DNA from: Paenibacillus oryzae
Lineage (GTDB): Bacteria; Bacillota; Bacilli; Paenibacillales; Paenibacillaceae
NCBI RefSeq assembly: GCF_001675045.1
Contig: NZ_LYPA01000064.1
Location: 248,001-312,000 of the forward strand
Length of the DNA: 64,000 bases
Reading direction: 5' to 3'
Part shown: positions 52,158-63,368 of the stretch, one piece after another
Position numbering within the stretch: position 1 is the stretch's first letter
Layout of the letters: each line of letters begins with the position of its first letter
Notes under the pieces: model-generated
Seen by the model: only the letters and a program-made list of their open reading frames with translations
Told to the model about the DNA's origin: nothing
Databases searched by the model: none
Made by a program: the position numbers and the translations under genes

Positions 52158-55100
52158 TTATTTCTGTGAAGCTACCGGCATGGAATGCGACGAAAAGTTG
52201 ATTGTCTCCAGCATCCGGAGCAATGCGCGCACCGTATCCAGGGAGGTCATGCAGACCACTCCGTTTTCAACCGCTTCACGGCGAATGCGGAAGCCGTCGC
52301 GCTCAGGCGTTTTGCCTTTGGTAAGCGTATTGACCACAAAGTTGGCTTTGCCTTCACGGACCAGATCCAGAATATTAGGCGAGCCTTCGCTCAGCTTGTT
52401 GACGCGGGTGACATACAGACCAGCCGCTTCAAGCGCGTCAGCCGTTCCGCCCGTTGCATAAATTTTGTAGCCTATATTATAGAAGCCGCGCAGCAATTCT
52501 GTTGCTTCCGCTTTGTCCTTGTCCGCAACCGTCGCTACGATAGCGCCGGAGTTTGGAATTTTCATGCCTGCGCCAATCAGCCCTTTGAACAAGGCTTTAG
52601 CGTATTGCACGTCGCGGCCCATCACCTCGCCCGTCGATTTCATCTCCGGCGTCAGCGTCGGGTCAACGCGGCGCAGCTTGGCGAAGGAGAATACCGGAAC
52701 CTTGACGGAGACATATTCGTCCTCCGGCCACAGTCCATCCTTATGTCCAAGATCAGCCAGCTTGGTGCCCAAAATCGCTTGCGTAGCCAGATTTGCCATC
52801 GGCAGATTGGTTACTTTGCTCAGGAACGGCACAGTACGCGAGGAACGCGGGTTTACCTCGATGACGTACACTTGCTCGTTGTGGATTACGAACTGGATGT
52901 TGACCAGACCGATAACCTCAAGCTCCTTGGCGATTTTGATCGTAATGTCCACAATTTGCGACTTGATCTCTTCGGAAAGCGATTGTGGCGGGTATACCGC
53001 GATGGAATCGCCGGAGTGCACGCCTGCGCGCTCGACATGCTCCATGATGCCCGGAATCAGTACCGTTTCGCCATCGCAAATGGCGTCAACCTCAGCTTCT
53101 TTGCCCAGCATATAACGGTCGATCAAAACGGGATGCTCCGGATTAATTTTGACGGCAACCTCCATGTAGCTGAGCAGCTCTTCATCGGAGTACACGATTT
53201 CCATAGCGCGTCCGCCCAAAACGTAGGAAGGACGAACCAGAACGGGATATCCCAGCTTTTGCGCGGTCACTACCGCTTCGTCAACCGAAGTTACCGTGCT
53301 GCCTTCAGGCTGGGCAATGTCCAGCTTGCGAAGCAAAGCTTCGAATTTTTTGCGGTCCTCCGCAGCGTCGATGCTCTCCAGGCTGGAGCCCAAAATGCGT
53401 ACGCCCGCTTTTGTTAGCGGAGCAGCCAGGTTGATTGCCGTTTGTCCGCCGAACTGCACAATTACGCCGATTGGCTTTTCCTGCTCGATAACGTTAAGCA
53501 CATCCTCCAGGAACAGCGGCTCGAAGTACAGCCGGTCGGAGGTGCTGAAGTCGGTGGAAACCGTCTCCGGGTTGTTGTTGATAATAACAGCTTCATAGCC
53601 TGCTTTTTGGATCGCCCATACGGCATGCACCGTGGAATAGTCAAACTCGATGCCTTGGCCGATACGAATTGGACCGGAGCCTAGAACCAATACCTTCTGC
53701 TTTTGAGTTTCAATCACTTCGTTTTCCACTTCATAAGTGGAGTAGTAATAAGGCGTGGTGGCTTCAAACTCGGCGGCGCAGGTATCAACCATTTTGTACA
53801 CCGGCTTAAATCCATTATCCAGACGAAGCTTGCGAACCTCGCCTTCTGTCGTATGGCTGCCGTTCGGGAAGCCTTCATTGCGAATTTCCGAAATGGAGCG
53901 GTCGGAGAAGCCCTTGCGCTTCGCTTCGTACAGCGTCGCAGGAGACAAGGTCGCTTCCTTGCGCAGACGATCCTCGAACGCTACGATGCTTTGAATTTTG
54001 TCCAGGAACCACCAGTCAATTTTGGTAATATCCTGAATGTCTTGCAGGCTGTAGCCTCTGCGGAACGCTTCCGCCACCAGGAACATGCGCTCGTCGTCCG
54101 GCTTTTCCAGGCGGGTGCGAAGAACCTCTTCGCTTAAGCTCGCCGCTTCCTTCAGATGCAGGCGATGCACGCCGATTTCCAGCGAGCGAACCGCTTTATG
54201 AATAGACTCTTCAAAGGTACGGCCAATCGCCATAACTTCGCCTGTCGCCTTCATTTGAGTGCCCAGCTTGCGGTTGGCGTTTACGAATTTATCAAACGGC
54301 CAGCGCGGAATTTTGGATACGATGTAATCCAGCGTTGGCTCGAAGCAAGCGTAGGTTTGGCCCGTAACCGGGTTAACCAGCTCATCCAGCGTGTAGCCGA
54401 CAGCGATTTTGGCTGCCATTTTGGCAATCGGGTAGCCCGTTGCTTTGGAAGCCAGCGCCGAGGAGCGGCTAACGCGCGGGTTAACTTCGATTACATAATA
54501 TTGATAGCTATGCGGATCAAGCGCAAATTGCACGTTGCAGCCGCCTTCGATGTTCAGCGCTCTGATGATTTTGAGCGATGCGGAGCGCAGCATTTGATAT
54601 TCACGGTCAGACAAGGTCTGCGACGGAGCAACAACGATGCTGTCGCCCGTGTGGACGCCAACCGGGTCGAAATTTTCCATATTGCAGACGACGATACAGT
54701 TGTCGTTGGCATCGCGCATGACTTCATATTCTACTTCCTTCATGCCGGCAATCGATTTTTCAATCAGACATTGGCTGATCGGGCTGTAGCGAATACCGGA
54801 AGCTACGATTTCGCGCAGCTCTTCCTCATTGGCGCAAATGCCGCCGCCAGTTCCGCCCAGCGTGTAGGCAGGACGAACGATGATGGGATAACCGATGGTA
54901 TTGGCGAAGTCAACCGCGTCTTCAACCGTCGTTACAATTTCGCTCTCTGGCACCGGCTGCTCCAGCTCGCGCATCAGATCACGGAACAAATCGCGGTCCT
55001 CTGCTTTTTCGATCGCTGTCAGCTGTGTACCCAGCAGCTTTACGTTTTCGCGCTCCAGCACGCCTGCGCGGGCCAGTTCAACCGCCATGTTCAAGCCGGT

Positions 55101-55379
55101 TTGACCGCCAAGCGTAGGCAGCAAGCCGTCCGGACGCTCTTGACGAATGATTTGCGAAACAAAATCAAGCGTAATAGGCTCGATATAAACCTTGTCCGCC
55201 ATATTGGTGTCCGTCATAATCGTTGCAGGGTTGCTGTTGATCAGCACAACCTCGTAGCCTTCTTCCTTCAAAGCCTGGCAAGCCTGAGTTCCTGCATAGT
55301 CGAACTCCGCCGCTTGTCCGATAACAATAGGGCCGGAGCCAATCACGAGAATTTTTTTCAGTTCATTATTTCTGGGCAT
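52158..55379 (-). CDS. carB: Carbamoyl-phosphate synthase large subunit (pyrimidine)
   Basis: A 1073-residue protein (B. subtilis pyrAB type) of the expected length: two homologous ATP-grasp halves starting '[20 protein letters not shown]' and '[20 protein letters not shown]', with '[20 protein letters not shown]' and '[20 protein letters not shown]', an oligomerisation domain, and a C-terminal allosteric MGS domain ('[20 protein letters not shown]'). It makes carbamoyl phosphate from bicarbonate, glutamine-derived ammonia and two ATP. Overlaps carA by 14 bases. Confidence 0.97.
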   Translation of the reverse strand: MPRNNELKKILVIGSGPIVIGQAAEFDYAGTQACQALKEEGYEVVLINSNPATIMTDTNMADKVYIEPITLDFVSQIIRQERPDGLLPTLGGQTGLNMAVELARAGVLERENVKLLGTQLTAIEKAEDRDLFRDLMRELEQPVPESEIVTTVEDAVDFANTIGYPIIVRPAYTLGGTGGGICANEEELREIVASGIRYSPISQCLIEKSIAGMKEVEYEVMRDANDNCIVVCNMENFDPVGVHTGDSIVVAPSQTLSDREYQMLRSASLKIIRALNIEGGCNVQFALDPHSYQYYVIEVNPRVSRSSALASKATGYPIAKMAAKIAVGYTLDELVNPVTGQTYACFEPTLDYIVSKIPRWPFDKFVNANRKLGTQMKATGEVMAIGRTFEESIHKAVRSLEIGVHRLHLKEAASLSEEVLRTRLEKPDDERMFLVAEAFRRGYSLQDIQDITKIDWWFLDKIQSIVAFEDRLRKEATLSPATLYEAKRKGFSDRSISEIRNEGFPNGSHTTEGEVRKLRLDNGFKPVYKMVDTCAAEFEATTPYYYSTYEVENEVIETQKQKVLVLGSGPIRIGQGIEFDYSTVHAVWAIQKAGYEAVIINNNPETVSTDFSTSDRLYFEPLFLEDVLNVIEQEKPIGVIVQFGGQTAINLAAPLTKAGVRILGSSLESIDAAEDRKKFEALLRKLDIAQPEGSTVTSVDEAVVTAQKLGYPVLVRPSYVLGGRAMEIVYSDEELLSYMEVAVKINPEHPVLIDRYMLGKEAEVDAICDGETVLIPGIMEHVERAGVHSGDSIAVYPPQSLSEEIKSQIVDITIKIAKELEVIGLVNIQFVIHNEQVYVIEVNPRSSRTVPFLSKVTNLPMANLATQAILGTKLADLGHKDGLWPEDEYVSVKVPVFSFAKLRRVDPTLTPEMKSTGEVMGRDVQYAKALFKGLIGAGMKIPNSGAIVATVADKDKAEATELLRGFYNIGYKIYATGGTADALEAAGLYVTRVNKLSEGSPNILDLVREGKANFVVNTLTKGKTPERDGFRIRREAVENGVVCMTSLDTVRALLRMLETINFSSHSMPVASQK

Positions 55380-56511
55380 ACTGAAGCTCTCCTTTCAACG
55401 TCTCCGACAACACGGCCTGACGAGGTTTTTGCGGGTTAGTGGCCTTGTGCTTGCGAATCATGTCCAGGAATTCGTCAAACAGATAGCTGGAATCAAAAGG
55501 TCCGGGAGCAGCCTCCGGATGGTATTGTACGGAGAAAGCAGGATAGCTGTTATGCTTCAGGCCTTCAATCGTTTTGTCATTGTTGTTAATATGCGTAACG
55601 GATAACCCTGTGTTGGCAATTGTATCCTCCAGCACAGTATAGCCGTGGTTTTGCGATGTAATATAGCAACGGCCGGAGGACAATTCTTTCACGGGGTGGT
55701 TGCCGCCGCGATGGCCGAATTTAAGCTTGGTTGTATCGGCTCCGCAAGCCAGGGCGAACAGCTGATGGCCCAGACAGATGCCGAAAATCGGATATTCGCC
55801 CAGCAGCTCGGAAATCATTTTGACGGCATGCGGCACGTCTTTAGGGTCCCCAGGGCCGTTGGACAGCTGAATGCCGTCGGGTACCAGCCGGCGGATTTCA
55901 TCCGCAGTTGTGTCATGCGGCACAACGACAACATCACAGCCGCGCTCCGTCAATTCACGCAGGATACCGCTTTTGGCGCCGAAGTCAACCAACACGATCC
56001 GCTCTCCTTTGCCGGGGCTGGAGAACACATGCTTGGTGGACGTGCGGGCAACTTGATCACGCATCAAGGAAGTTGCGCCCAGACGCTCTGTCAATTCCTC
56101 AACCGACTCATTGCCAGTTGTGATCAGGCCTCTCATGGTGCCGTAGTGACGAAGCTTGCGCGTCAGCATGCGGGTATCGATGTCGCTGATGCCGGGAATG
56201 CCGTATTCCTTAAGCAATTGGCCCAGCGAATATTGCGCGCGCCAGTTGCTTGGCACCGGCTCATGACGGCGAACGACGAAGCCGTGAATAAACGGGCGAA
56301 TGCTTTCGAAGTCGTCACGCGTAATGCCGTAGTTCCCGATCAGCGGATAAGTCATCGTTACAATCTGTCCGCAATACGATGGATCGGACAATACCTCCTG
56401 ATAGCCTGTAATGCCTGTATTAAAAACCACCTCGCCCGCCATTTGCGCTTCCGCGCCAAAGGAAAGGCCGGTGAACAATGTACCGTCTTCCAGCAACAAT
56501 CTTGCCTGCAT
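55366..56511 (-). CDS. carA: Carbamoyl-phosphate synthase small subunit (glutaminase)
   Basis: About 381 residues. The N-terminal CPSase domain ('[20 protein letters not shown]') is followed by a class-I glutaminase with nucleophile Cys in '[17 protein letters not shown]' and His/Glu in '[13 protein letters not shown]'. It supplies ammonia to CarB. The start at 56511 has GAGGAG eight bases upstream; the open frame continues to 56553 inside pyrC without a site. Confidence 0.96.
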   Translation of the reverse strand: MQARLLLEDGTLFTGLSFGAEAQMAGEVVFNTGITGYQEVLSDPSYCGQIVTMTYPLIGNYGITRDDFESIRPFIHGFVVRRHEPVPSNWRAQYSLGQLLKEYGIPGISDIDTRMLTRKLRHYGTMRGLITTGNESVEELTERLGATSLMRDQVARTSTKHVFSSPGKGERIVLVDFGAKSGILRELTERGCDVVVVPHDTTADEIRRLVPDGIQLSNGPGDPKDVPHAVKMISELLGEYPIFGICLGHQLFALACGADTTKLKFGHRGGNHPVKELSSGRCYITSQNHGYTVLEDTIANTGLSVTHINNNDKTIEGLKHNSYPAFSVQYHPEAAPGPFDSSYLFDEFLDMIRKHKATNPQKPRQAVLSETLKGELQYAQK

Positions 56512-56531
56512 TCCATTCACTCCTCTGATGT

Positions 56532-57827
56532 TCATTTGCTCTGTTCCGACCAAACCAGCTTGCCGTCCACAATGGTGTGAACCGGCCAGCCCTGAAGCTT
56601 CCAGCCGCCAAACGGCGTGTTATTGCTTTTTGACAGGAAGGTCTGTGGATCTACTTCTTTTTCACTGTCCAGATCTACAATGGTAATATCCCCCGGAGCG
56701 CCTACCGTCAGCCTTCCCGTATTAAGGGAGAAGACGCGCGCCGGGTCCTCCGTCATACGCTTCAGCAGGAAGCTGAGCGTCCACTTTCCGGTGGCTACAA
56801 ATTGGGTATAGAGCAGCGGGAACGCCGTCTCGAAACCAACGATGCCAAACGGCGCAAGATCAACCCCGCGCGCTTTCTCCTCCGCGCTATGCGGCGCGTG
56901 ATCCGTAACGATCATGTCGATCGTGCCGTCCTCAAGCCCCTGAATGACCGCCTGCACATCGCGCGGCGTGCGAAGTGGCGGGTTCATTTTCCAATTGGCG
57001 TCGTCAAGGCCCGGAATGTCCTCGTCGCTAAGCACCAGATGATGGGGACAAACCTCAGCCGTTACGGAAATACCCACTGACTTGGCCAATCGGATCAACC
57101 GGACCGATTGCTCTGTGCTTACGTGGCATACATGGTAGTGCACGCCTGTCGCTTCCGCAAGAAGCACATCGCGCCCGACATGAATGGCTTCCGATTCGTT
57201 CGGAATTCCCTTGATGCCATGCTTGCGGGAAAACTCGCCTTCTGATGCCCAAGCTCCCTCAACCAGCGAGTCGTCCTCACAGTGAGCGATAACCGGCATA
57301 TCCAGCGACTTCGCTAGCGCCATGGCGTTTTTCATCATTTGCGCGTTCTGAACGCCTACCCCGTCGTCGGTAAAGCCGATGGCTCCCGCTTCCTTCAGGG
57401 CGGCAAAATCAGTCAGCTCGCGTCCCAGCTCGTTTTTTGTAATAGCAGCGTAAGGCAGCACCTTGACGATCGCTTCCTTCTCCGCTTTCCGGAGTACATA
57501 TTGCACGGTTTCCGGCGTATCAATGACCGGTCTCGTATTGGGCATGCAGGCGATTGTTGTAAAACCGCCCTTTGCCGCCGAACGCGAGCCTGTTGCGATA
57601 TCTTCCTTATGTTCAAAGCCAGGGTCCCGCAAATGAACGTGCATATCGATAAAGCCTGGCGATACCAGCTTCCCTTCGGCATCTATAACCTCGGCGTTTC
57701 CTGTGTCCGCCTTTTCGCTTCCATCTACGATACTGGAAATAACTCCGTCCGCCAATTGAATGTGGCAAGCCTGCAGAGCGCCTTTTTCCTCGTTCCAAAT
57801 CTTGCCGTTAATAATCCACAAAGACAT
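56532..57827 (-). CDS. pyrC: Dihydroorotase
   Basis: A 431-residue class-I amidohydrolase: metal motif 'PGFIDMHVHLRDPGFEHKED', substrate loop 'CMPNTRPVIDT', 'VIAHCEDDSL', 'VCHVSTEQSVRLIR', and catalytic Asp in 'DMIVTDHAPHS'. It cyclises carbamoyl aspartate to dihydroorotate. GGAGG lies 12 bases before the ATG. Separated from pyrB by 92 bases with no attenuator. Confidence 0.96.
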   Translation of the reverse strand: MSLWIINGKIWNEEKGALQACHIQLADGVISSIVDGSEKADTGNAEVIDAEGKLVSPGFIDMHVHLRDPGFEHKEDIATGSRSAAKGGFTTIACMPNTRPVIDTPETVQYVLRKAEKEAIVKVLPYAAITKNELGRELTDFAALKEAGAIGFTDDGVGVQNAQMMKNAMALAKSLDMPVIAHCEDDSLVEGAWASEGEFSRKHGIKGIPNESEAIHVGRDVLLAEATGVHYHVCHVSTEQSVRLIRLAKSVGISVTAEVCPHHLVLSDEDIPGLDDANWKMNPPLRTPRDVQAVIQGLEDGTIDMIVTDHAPHSAEEKARGVDLAPFGIVGFETAFPLLYTQFVATGKWTLSFLLKRMTEDPARVFSLNTGRLTVGAPGDITIVDLDSEKEVDPQTFLSKSNNTPFGGWKLQGWPVHTIVDGKLVWSEQSK

Positions 57828-57919
57828 ACTGTTTATTAACCTCCGATTTCATAGCTTCTCCCCGGCATGCTGCCGAGTAACCGCTTTGATGCACTGCTGT
57901 CATGAACCGCAACGGCGCA

Positions 57920-59418
<1,499 letters not shown>

Positions 59419-59468
59419 TCAGGTGGTGAATTGCGCTTTTATTGCACGGCCAAGCCGTATAAGCGCTC

Positions 59469-59500
59469 AAAAAAACTCCTTGCGGAGTCCGCAAGGAGTT
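59469..59500 (-). terminator. Attenuator terminator in the pyrR leader
   Basis: AACTCCTTGCGGA and TCCGCAAGGAGTT followed by seven T residues on the minus strand, about 90 bases before pyrR. With the upstream PyrR-binding segment it forms the classical pyr attenuation switch. Confidence 0.9.
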
Positions 59501-59618
59501 TGTGATTAGTCACGAAAGAAAACGTGTTGCACCGAACCTCTTGTCCGCTGCTCTCGCAAGGAGGGTACAGACAAAGACGGCTCTCCGTTTTCACTTCACC
59601 ATTCGACCATTATTCACG

Positions 59619-59646
59619 ACACCTTGCCAGCCTCACGGGACTGACT
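59619..59646 (-). promoter_or_regulatory. PyrR-binding (anti-antiterminator) RNA element
   Basis: The transcript reads CAGTCCCGTGAGGCTGGCAA, matching the PyrR-binding loop consensus ARUCCNGNGAGGYU known from Bacillus pyr leaders. UMP-bound PyrR should stabilise this hairpin and allow the terminator at 59469 to form. Confidence 0.88.
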
Positions 59647-59672
59647 TAAAGGTTCTGCTCTGTATCATAGGA

Positions 59673-59701
59673 ATTATCCCACGTTCGACAAGGTATGTCA
59701 A
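59673..59701 (-). promoter_or_regulatory. Sigma-A promoter of the pyr operon
   Basis: TTGACA (59696-59701), a 17-base spacer and GATAAT (59673-59678). It lies only 19 bases after the dapL stop. Confidence 0.88.
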
Positions 59702-59719
59702 GCGGGATAGTGCTATTGT

Positions 59720-60955
59720 TTACAGAGTCAGCTGGCGAATGCGGTCAACGGCTTTTTCAGTATTTTCCAGGCTTCCAAACGCTGTCAGGCGGAAATATCC
59801 CTGTCCGCTTTGCCCAAAGCCGACACCCGGCGTGCCTACGATATGAGCTTCGCCCAGCAGCTTGTCGAAAAAGCTCCAGGAGTCCATTCCGCTAGGTGTT
59901 TTTAGCCAGATATACGGAGCGTTCACACCCCCGTAAACCTCAAGGCCGATGGATGCAAGACCTTCGCGAATGATGCCTGCATTTGTCATGTAATAATTCA
60001 CAAGCGATGCTATTTGCTCCTTGCCCTCCGGCGAATAGATGGCTGCCGCGCCGCGTTGCGTTACATAAGATACGCCGTTGAACTTGGTTGTATGGCGGCG
60101 ATTCCACAGATCGTTGACAAGCACCGTGTTGCCCGCAGCATCAAAACCTTTGATGTCGCGCGGAACAACCGTGTAGGCGCAGCGCACGCCGGTAAATCCG
60201 GCCGTTTTGGAAAAGCTGCGGAACTCAATTGCCACTTCCTTGGCGCCTTCAATTTCGTAGATGCTGTGCGGAACATCCTTTTCCTGAATAAACGCCTCGT
60301 AGGCGGAGTCAAACAGGATCAGGCAGTTGTTTTCTCTCGCATAGTCCACCCAAACCTTCAGCTCGTCCTTCGTCAGCGTCATGCCCGTCGGATTGTTGGG
60401 GTAGCAAAGGTAAATCAGATCTACCTTTTGCGTTGGGAGGCTTGGCTTGAATTGGTTTTCCGCCGTGCACTCCAGATAAACAATATTGTTGTAGCGCTTT
60501 GTATCGGGATTAAAGGAGCCAGAACGGCCCGCCATAACGTTAGTGTCCACATATACGGGATAAACCGGGTCCTGAACGGCAACGATGGCGTCATTGCTGA
60601 AAATTTCCTGAATATTGCCGACATCGCATTTGGAGCCGTCGCTGACGAAAACCTCGTGAAGCGCCAGATCGATGCCGCGCGATTTGTAGTCATTTTCGAT
60701 AATGGCTTTTACCAAAAAGTCATAGCCTTGCTCCGGGCCGTAACCGCGGAAGGAGCCTGGCTCTGCCAGCTCATCCACAGCCGCATGCATGGCGTTCAGC
60801 ACGGAGCTTGGCAAGCCGCGCGTTACGTCGCCGATGCCAAGGCTTATAATTTCCGCATTGGGGTTATTTTGTATAAAGGCCGTGCGTCGTTTGGCGATTT
60901 CAGAAAATAGGTAGCTGCCCTGCAGCTCCAAATAATTTTGATTAATGGTTGTCAA
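59720..60955 (-). CDS. dapL: LL-diaminopimelate aminotransferase
   Basis: A 411-residue fold-type-I PLP aminotransferase, the length of DapL. '[20 protein letters not shown]', '[13 protein letters not shown]', '[11 protein letters not shown]', Schiff-base Lys near residue 250 in '[16 protein letters not shown]', and 'GYFRLTAFG' are typical. It makes LL-diaminopimelate directly from tetrahydrodipicolinate, bypassing succinylated or acetylated intermediates in lysine and cell-wall synthesis. TTG start behind AGGTGAG. No terminator lies between it and the pyr promoter. Confidence 0.92.
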   Translation of the reverse strand: MTTINQNYLELQGSYLFSEIAKRRTAFIQNNPNAEIISLGIGDVTRGLPSSVLNAMHAAVDELAEPGSFRGYGPEQGYDFLVKAIIENDYKSRGIDLALHEVFVSDGSKCDVGNIQEIFSNDAIVAVQDPVYPVYVDTNVMAGRSGSFNPDTKRYNNIVYLECTAENQFKPSLPTQKVDLIYLCYPNNPTGMTLTKDELKVWVDYARENNCLILFDSAYEAFIQEKDVPHSIYEIEGAKEVAIEFRSFSKTAGFTGVRCAYTVVPRDIKGFDAAGNTVLVNDLWNRRHTTKFNGVSYVTQRGAAAIYSPEGKEQIASLVNYYMTNAGIIREGLASIGLEVYGGVNAPYIWLKTPSGMDSWSFFDKLLGEAHIVGTPGVGFGQSGQGYFRLTAFGSLENTEKAVDRIRQLTL

Positions 60956-61099
60956 GTTTTCTCACCTGTCCCTTAATGGATCGATTGATTGGATTTAGGT
61001 TAAGAATAACCCACTTCAACTCTCAACATAATGAACAATATGAGCAAAAGTTTGTACTTATTTGGGTCTCACCGAGAAATCGCCGAATGACGGTTACTG

Positions 61100-61135
61100 A
61101 AAAAAAACCTCAAACCCAGAAGAGGCTTGAGGTTT
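61100..61135 (-). terminator. Terminator between rluD and dapL
   Basis: AAACCTCAAGCC and GGGTTTGAGGTTT (minus strand) pair, followed by a run of eight T residues. It lies 145 bases before dapL and 480 bases after the rluD stop. Confidence 0.75.
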
Positions 61136-61612
61136 CTTCCGCCTGCACGTCCAGCGTAACCCTTTGACATGTAGTCTTTGACGTATAGCTCTTTGATGTG
61201 TAATTAATACTTCTGCAAACCCGGGGCCGAATGATTGCGATGTGCTGGTCTTCAGGGCTGTAAGCACTATGAATGCATGTCTGCGATGTGATGGGTCTGC
61301 AAGGCTGCAAGCTTGCGGACAGAAATGGCCGTTAGAAGCCAATTATGATTAAAATCAACTGCCTAAAGGACATCCGTGACCGTAAGCCCTGTTTTTCACC
61401 GCGTAAAACCAGCTTTTGAGCATCTAACGGACAAAGATGACCGCTATATGAAGCAAAATCAGCTTTTTGAGGCTCTGACGGTCATCCGTGACCGCTAACC
61501 GTCTTGCCAATTTTCATTATACAACAGGCTTGCCACGATGAGATCAGCTTGCACATGCAAGACCAGCCTCAGTTCCTGACAGACCAGCCTCAGTCCATGC
61601 CAGACCAGCGTC
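61136..61612. repeat. Repeat-rich intergenic region
   Basis: No gene. Three kinds of repeat are visible: (1) a 15-16-base tandem motif CTTTGACATGTAG / CTTTGACGTATAG / CTTTGATGTGTAA at 61161-61205; (2) copies of a GGACATCCGTGACCG-like element near 61368, 61428 and 61480; (3) a 21-base tandem repeat AGACCAGCCTCAGTTCCTGA at 61559-61612 (two full and one partial unit). The second type looks like an interspersed element. Confidence 0.6.
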
Positions 61613-62557
61613 CTAACGCGAACGAAGAGATAACATTACATGCTGAAAATCATCGGGCAACGACGCTGTAAAGTGAAGCCGTTCCCCGCTGCGGGGATGT
61701 GTAAAACCCAACTCCGCGGCATGCAGCGCCTGGCCGTTCAGATCAACCGTTTTGCTTCGGCCATAGACCGGGTCTCCAGCCATGGGATAACCGATATATT
61801 TCATGTGCACGCGAATCTGGTGCGTTCGGCCCGTTTCCAGCTTCAGCTCCAGCAGCGTATAATCGCCAAGCCGTTCCAGCACGGTAAAATGGGTCACGGC
61901 TTCCTTGCTGTTGCGGTCCGTCACCGCAAACAGCTTGCGGTCCTGACCGTCTCTGCCGATAGGCGCGTCAATGGTACCTTGGTCATGCGGCATATTGCCG
62001 TGCACCAGAGCAATATACGTCCGGCTTACGGAATGCTCCTTGAGCTGCTCCGCTAGAGAAACGTGCGCCAAATCGTTTTTGGCGGCCATAAGCAAGCCCG
62101 TTGTATCCTTGTCGATCCGATGAACGATACCCGGACGCAATACTCCATTGATGCCGGAGAGGTCTTTGCAATGATGCATGAGCGCATTAACAACCGTTCC
62201 TGAGGCATGTCCCGGAGCGGGATGCACAACCATGCCGCGCGGCTTGTTGATGACGATGACGTCAGAGTCCTCATACACGATATCCAGAGGGATGTCCTCC
62301 GCCACAATTTCCGGCTCTTCCGCAGCCGGAACGTCAACCTGCACCTGATCGCCCAACGTCAGCTTGTAATTGGCTTTTACAAGACGTCCGTTTACAGAAA
62401 CCGCGCCGGACTTGATCCATTCCTGTACCTGGGTGCGGGAAATACCGCCCTCTCCTTCCTCTTCCAGCCGATCCACTATGTACTTATCTATTCTGTCGCC
62501 AATGCCAGTGCTCTCAGCCTGCCATTCCAGACGATTTTCCGAATGCTCGCTATTCAT
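61613..62557 (-). CDS. RluD/RluA-family ribosomal large-subunit pseudouridine synthase
   Basis: About 314 residues. An S4-like RNA-binding domain ('GGISRTQVQEWIKSGAVSVN') precedes the catalytic domain with Asp in 'PGIVHRIDKDTTGLLMAAKN', and 'LETGRTHQIRVHMKYIGYPM' follows. It isomerises uridines in 23S rRNA or tRNA; the exact site is unknown (B. subtilis YlyB is the positional counterpart beside lspA). ATG at 62557 has AGGAG ten bases upstream and overlaps lspA by eight bases. Confidence 0.9.
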   Translation of the reverse strand: MNSEHSENRLEWQAESTGIGDRIDKYIVDRLEEEGEGGISRTQVQEWIKSGAVSVNGRLVKANYKLTLGDQVQVDVPAAEEPEIVAEDIPLDIVYEDSDVIVINKPRGMVVHPAPGHASGTVVNALMHHCKDLSGINGVLRPGIVHRIDKDTTGLLMAAKNDLAHVSLAEQLKEHSVSRTYIALVHGNMPHDQGTIDAPIGRDGQDRKLFAVTDRNSKEAVTHFTVLERLGDYTLLELKLETGRTHQIRVHMKYIGYPMAGDPVYGRSKTVDLNGQALHAAELGFTHPRSGERLHFTASLPDDFQHVMLSLRSR

Positions 62558-63062
62558 GCTGCGCCTGCTCCTTACCCTCTGCTTCATTTAATGCCTTTTT
62601 CTCGTCCCTAGCTCCCAATAAGGTGTCCAACAGAATCAATGCTACCCCGCACACAATGCCGGAATCCGCAATGTTGAATATCGGGAACGTATAGCTTCCA
62701 AAATTAAATTGAAAAAAGTCCACCACTTCGCCAAAACGAACCCGGTCGATAAAGTTGCCGATTGCTCCGCCAAGCACAAGCGCCAGACCAGCGAGCAATA
62801 TGCCCTTTCCTTTATTGCGCATCATCTGCATGTACCAAACCAGGCCGATCAAAATAATAACGGTAATAATGATAAAAAAGATGCGCTGCTCCTGCAAAAT
62901 GCCAAAAGCGGCACCTTTGTTACGATGTGAGGTAATCAGAAAAAAATTGCCTATTACGCTGAACGATTCGTATTGATTCATTTCCACAACAATCCATTTT
63001 TTCGTAAAAAAGTCCACGATCAGGACCACAACCGCCAGCAGGTAATAATACAAAGAACGCAT
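62550..63062 (-). CDS. lspA: Prolipoprotein signal peptidase (signal peptidase II)
   Basis: A 170-residue membrane protein with four helices. Catalytic aspartates are visible: Asp115 in 'GNFIDRVRFGEVVDFFQF' and Asp133 in 'FPIFNIADSGIVCGVAL'. 'NKGAAFGIL' stands for the usual NTGAAFG, with Lys in place of Thr. It removes signal peptides from lipidated prolipoproteins, several of which occur in this window. AGGAG precedes the ATG; it pairs with the rluD-type gene as in B. subtilis. Confidence 0.95.
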   Translation of the reverse strand: MRSLYYYLLAVVVLIVDFFTKKWIVVEMNQYESFSVIGNFFLITSHRNKGAAFGILQEQRIFFIIITVIILIGLVWYMQMMRNKGKGILLAGLALVLGGAIGNFIDRVRFGEVVDFFQFNFGSYTFPIFNIADSGIVCGVALILLDTLLGARDEKKALNEAEGKEQAQHE

Positions 63063-63225
63063 GTTATCACTCCTATGGAAATCTATGCAAACGGACTTGC
63101 GTACACGCCCTAGTGTAGCATAACGGCTAAGGTGGAATCCAGTGAAGCCAGTCCGCCTGTTGTCTGAACAAGCGGTCTTCCATGCATCTCCTTAGTGAAA
63201 AGGGCATCAAGCGCACATGCTAATA

Positions 63226-63321
63226 AAGGTTGTTCAATAAGTCTGCTTTCAGCTAGCTTTATTCCAGCATTTCTGCCCTAAAAACAACCTTTTTGAACCC
63301 GCATCTTTTTGAACCCGCATT
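63226..63321. repeat. Interspersed 'GGTTGTTCAA...TTTTTGAAC' repeat, long copy
   Basis: Begins AAAGGTTGTTCAATAAG and ends AACAACCTTTTTGAACCCGCA, then repeats TTTTTGAACCCGCAT once more in tandem. The ends are complementary (GGTTGTT / AACAACC), so the transcript could fold. The element at 48520 shares both ends but lacks the middle. The rest of the gap 63063-63368 shows no gene. Confidence 0.5.
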
Positions 63322-63368
63322 TATTCAAGCTGCAACCTTTTTTACATTGTCTTAAGGAAGGTGCCCGT

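Noticed and set aside
52185-55439. Long rightward frames opposite carB and carA (up to 427 codons)
   Set aside because: They are antisense to intact, strongly conserved pyr genes and show no motif or ribosome-binding site.
60956-61340. Possible lysine riboswitch or T-box upstream of dapL
   Set aside because: A terminator is present at 61100, but none of the conserved riboswitch core or T-box sequences could be found upstream of it.
61094-61342. 82-codon leftward frame in the repeat-rich gap
   Set aside because: No ribosome-binding site, overlaps the terminator at 61100 and tandem repeats, and the composition is not protein-like.
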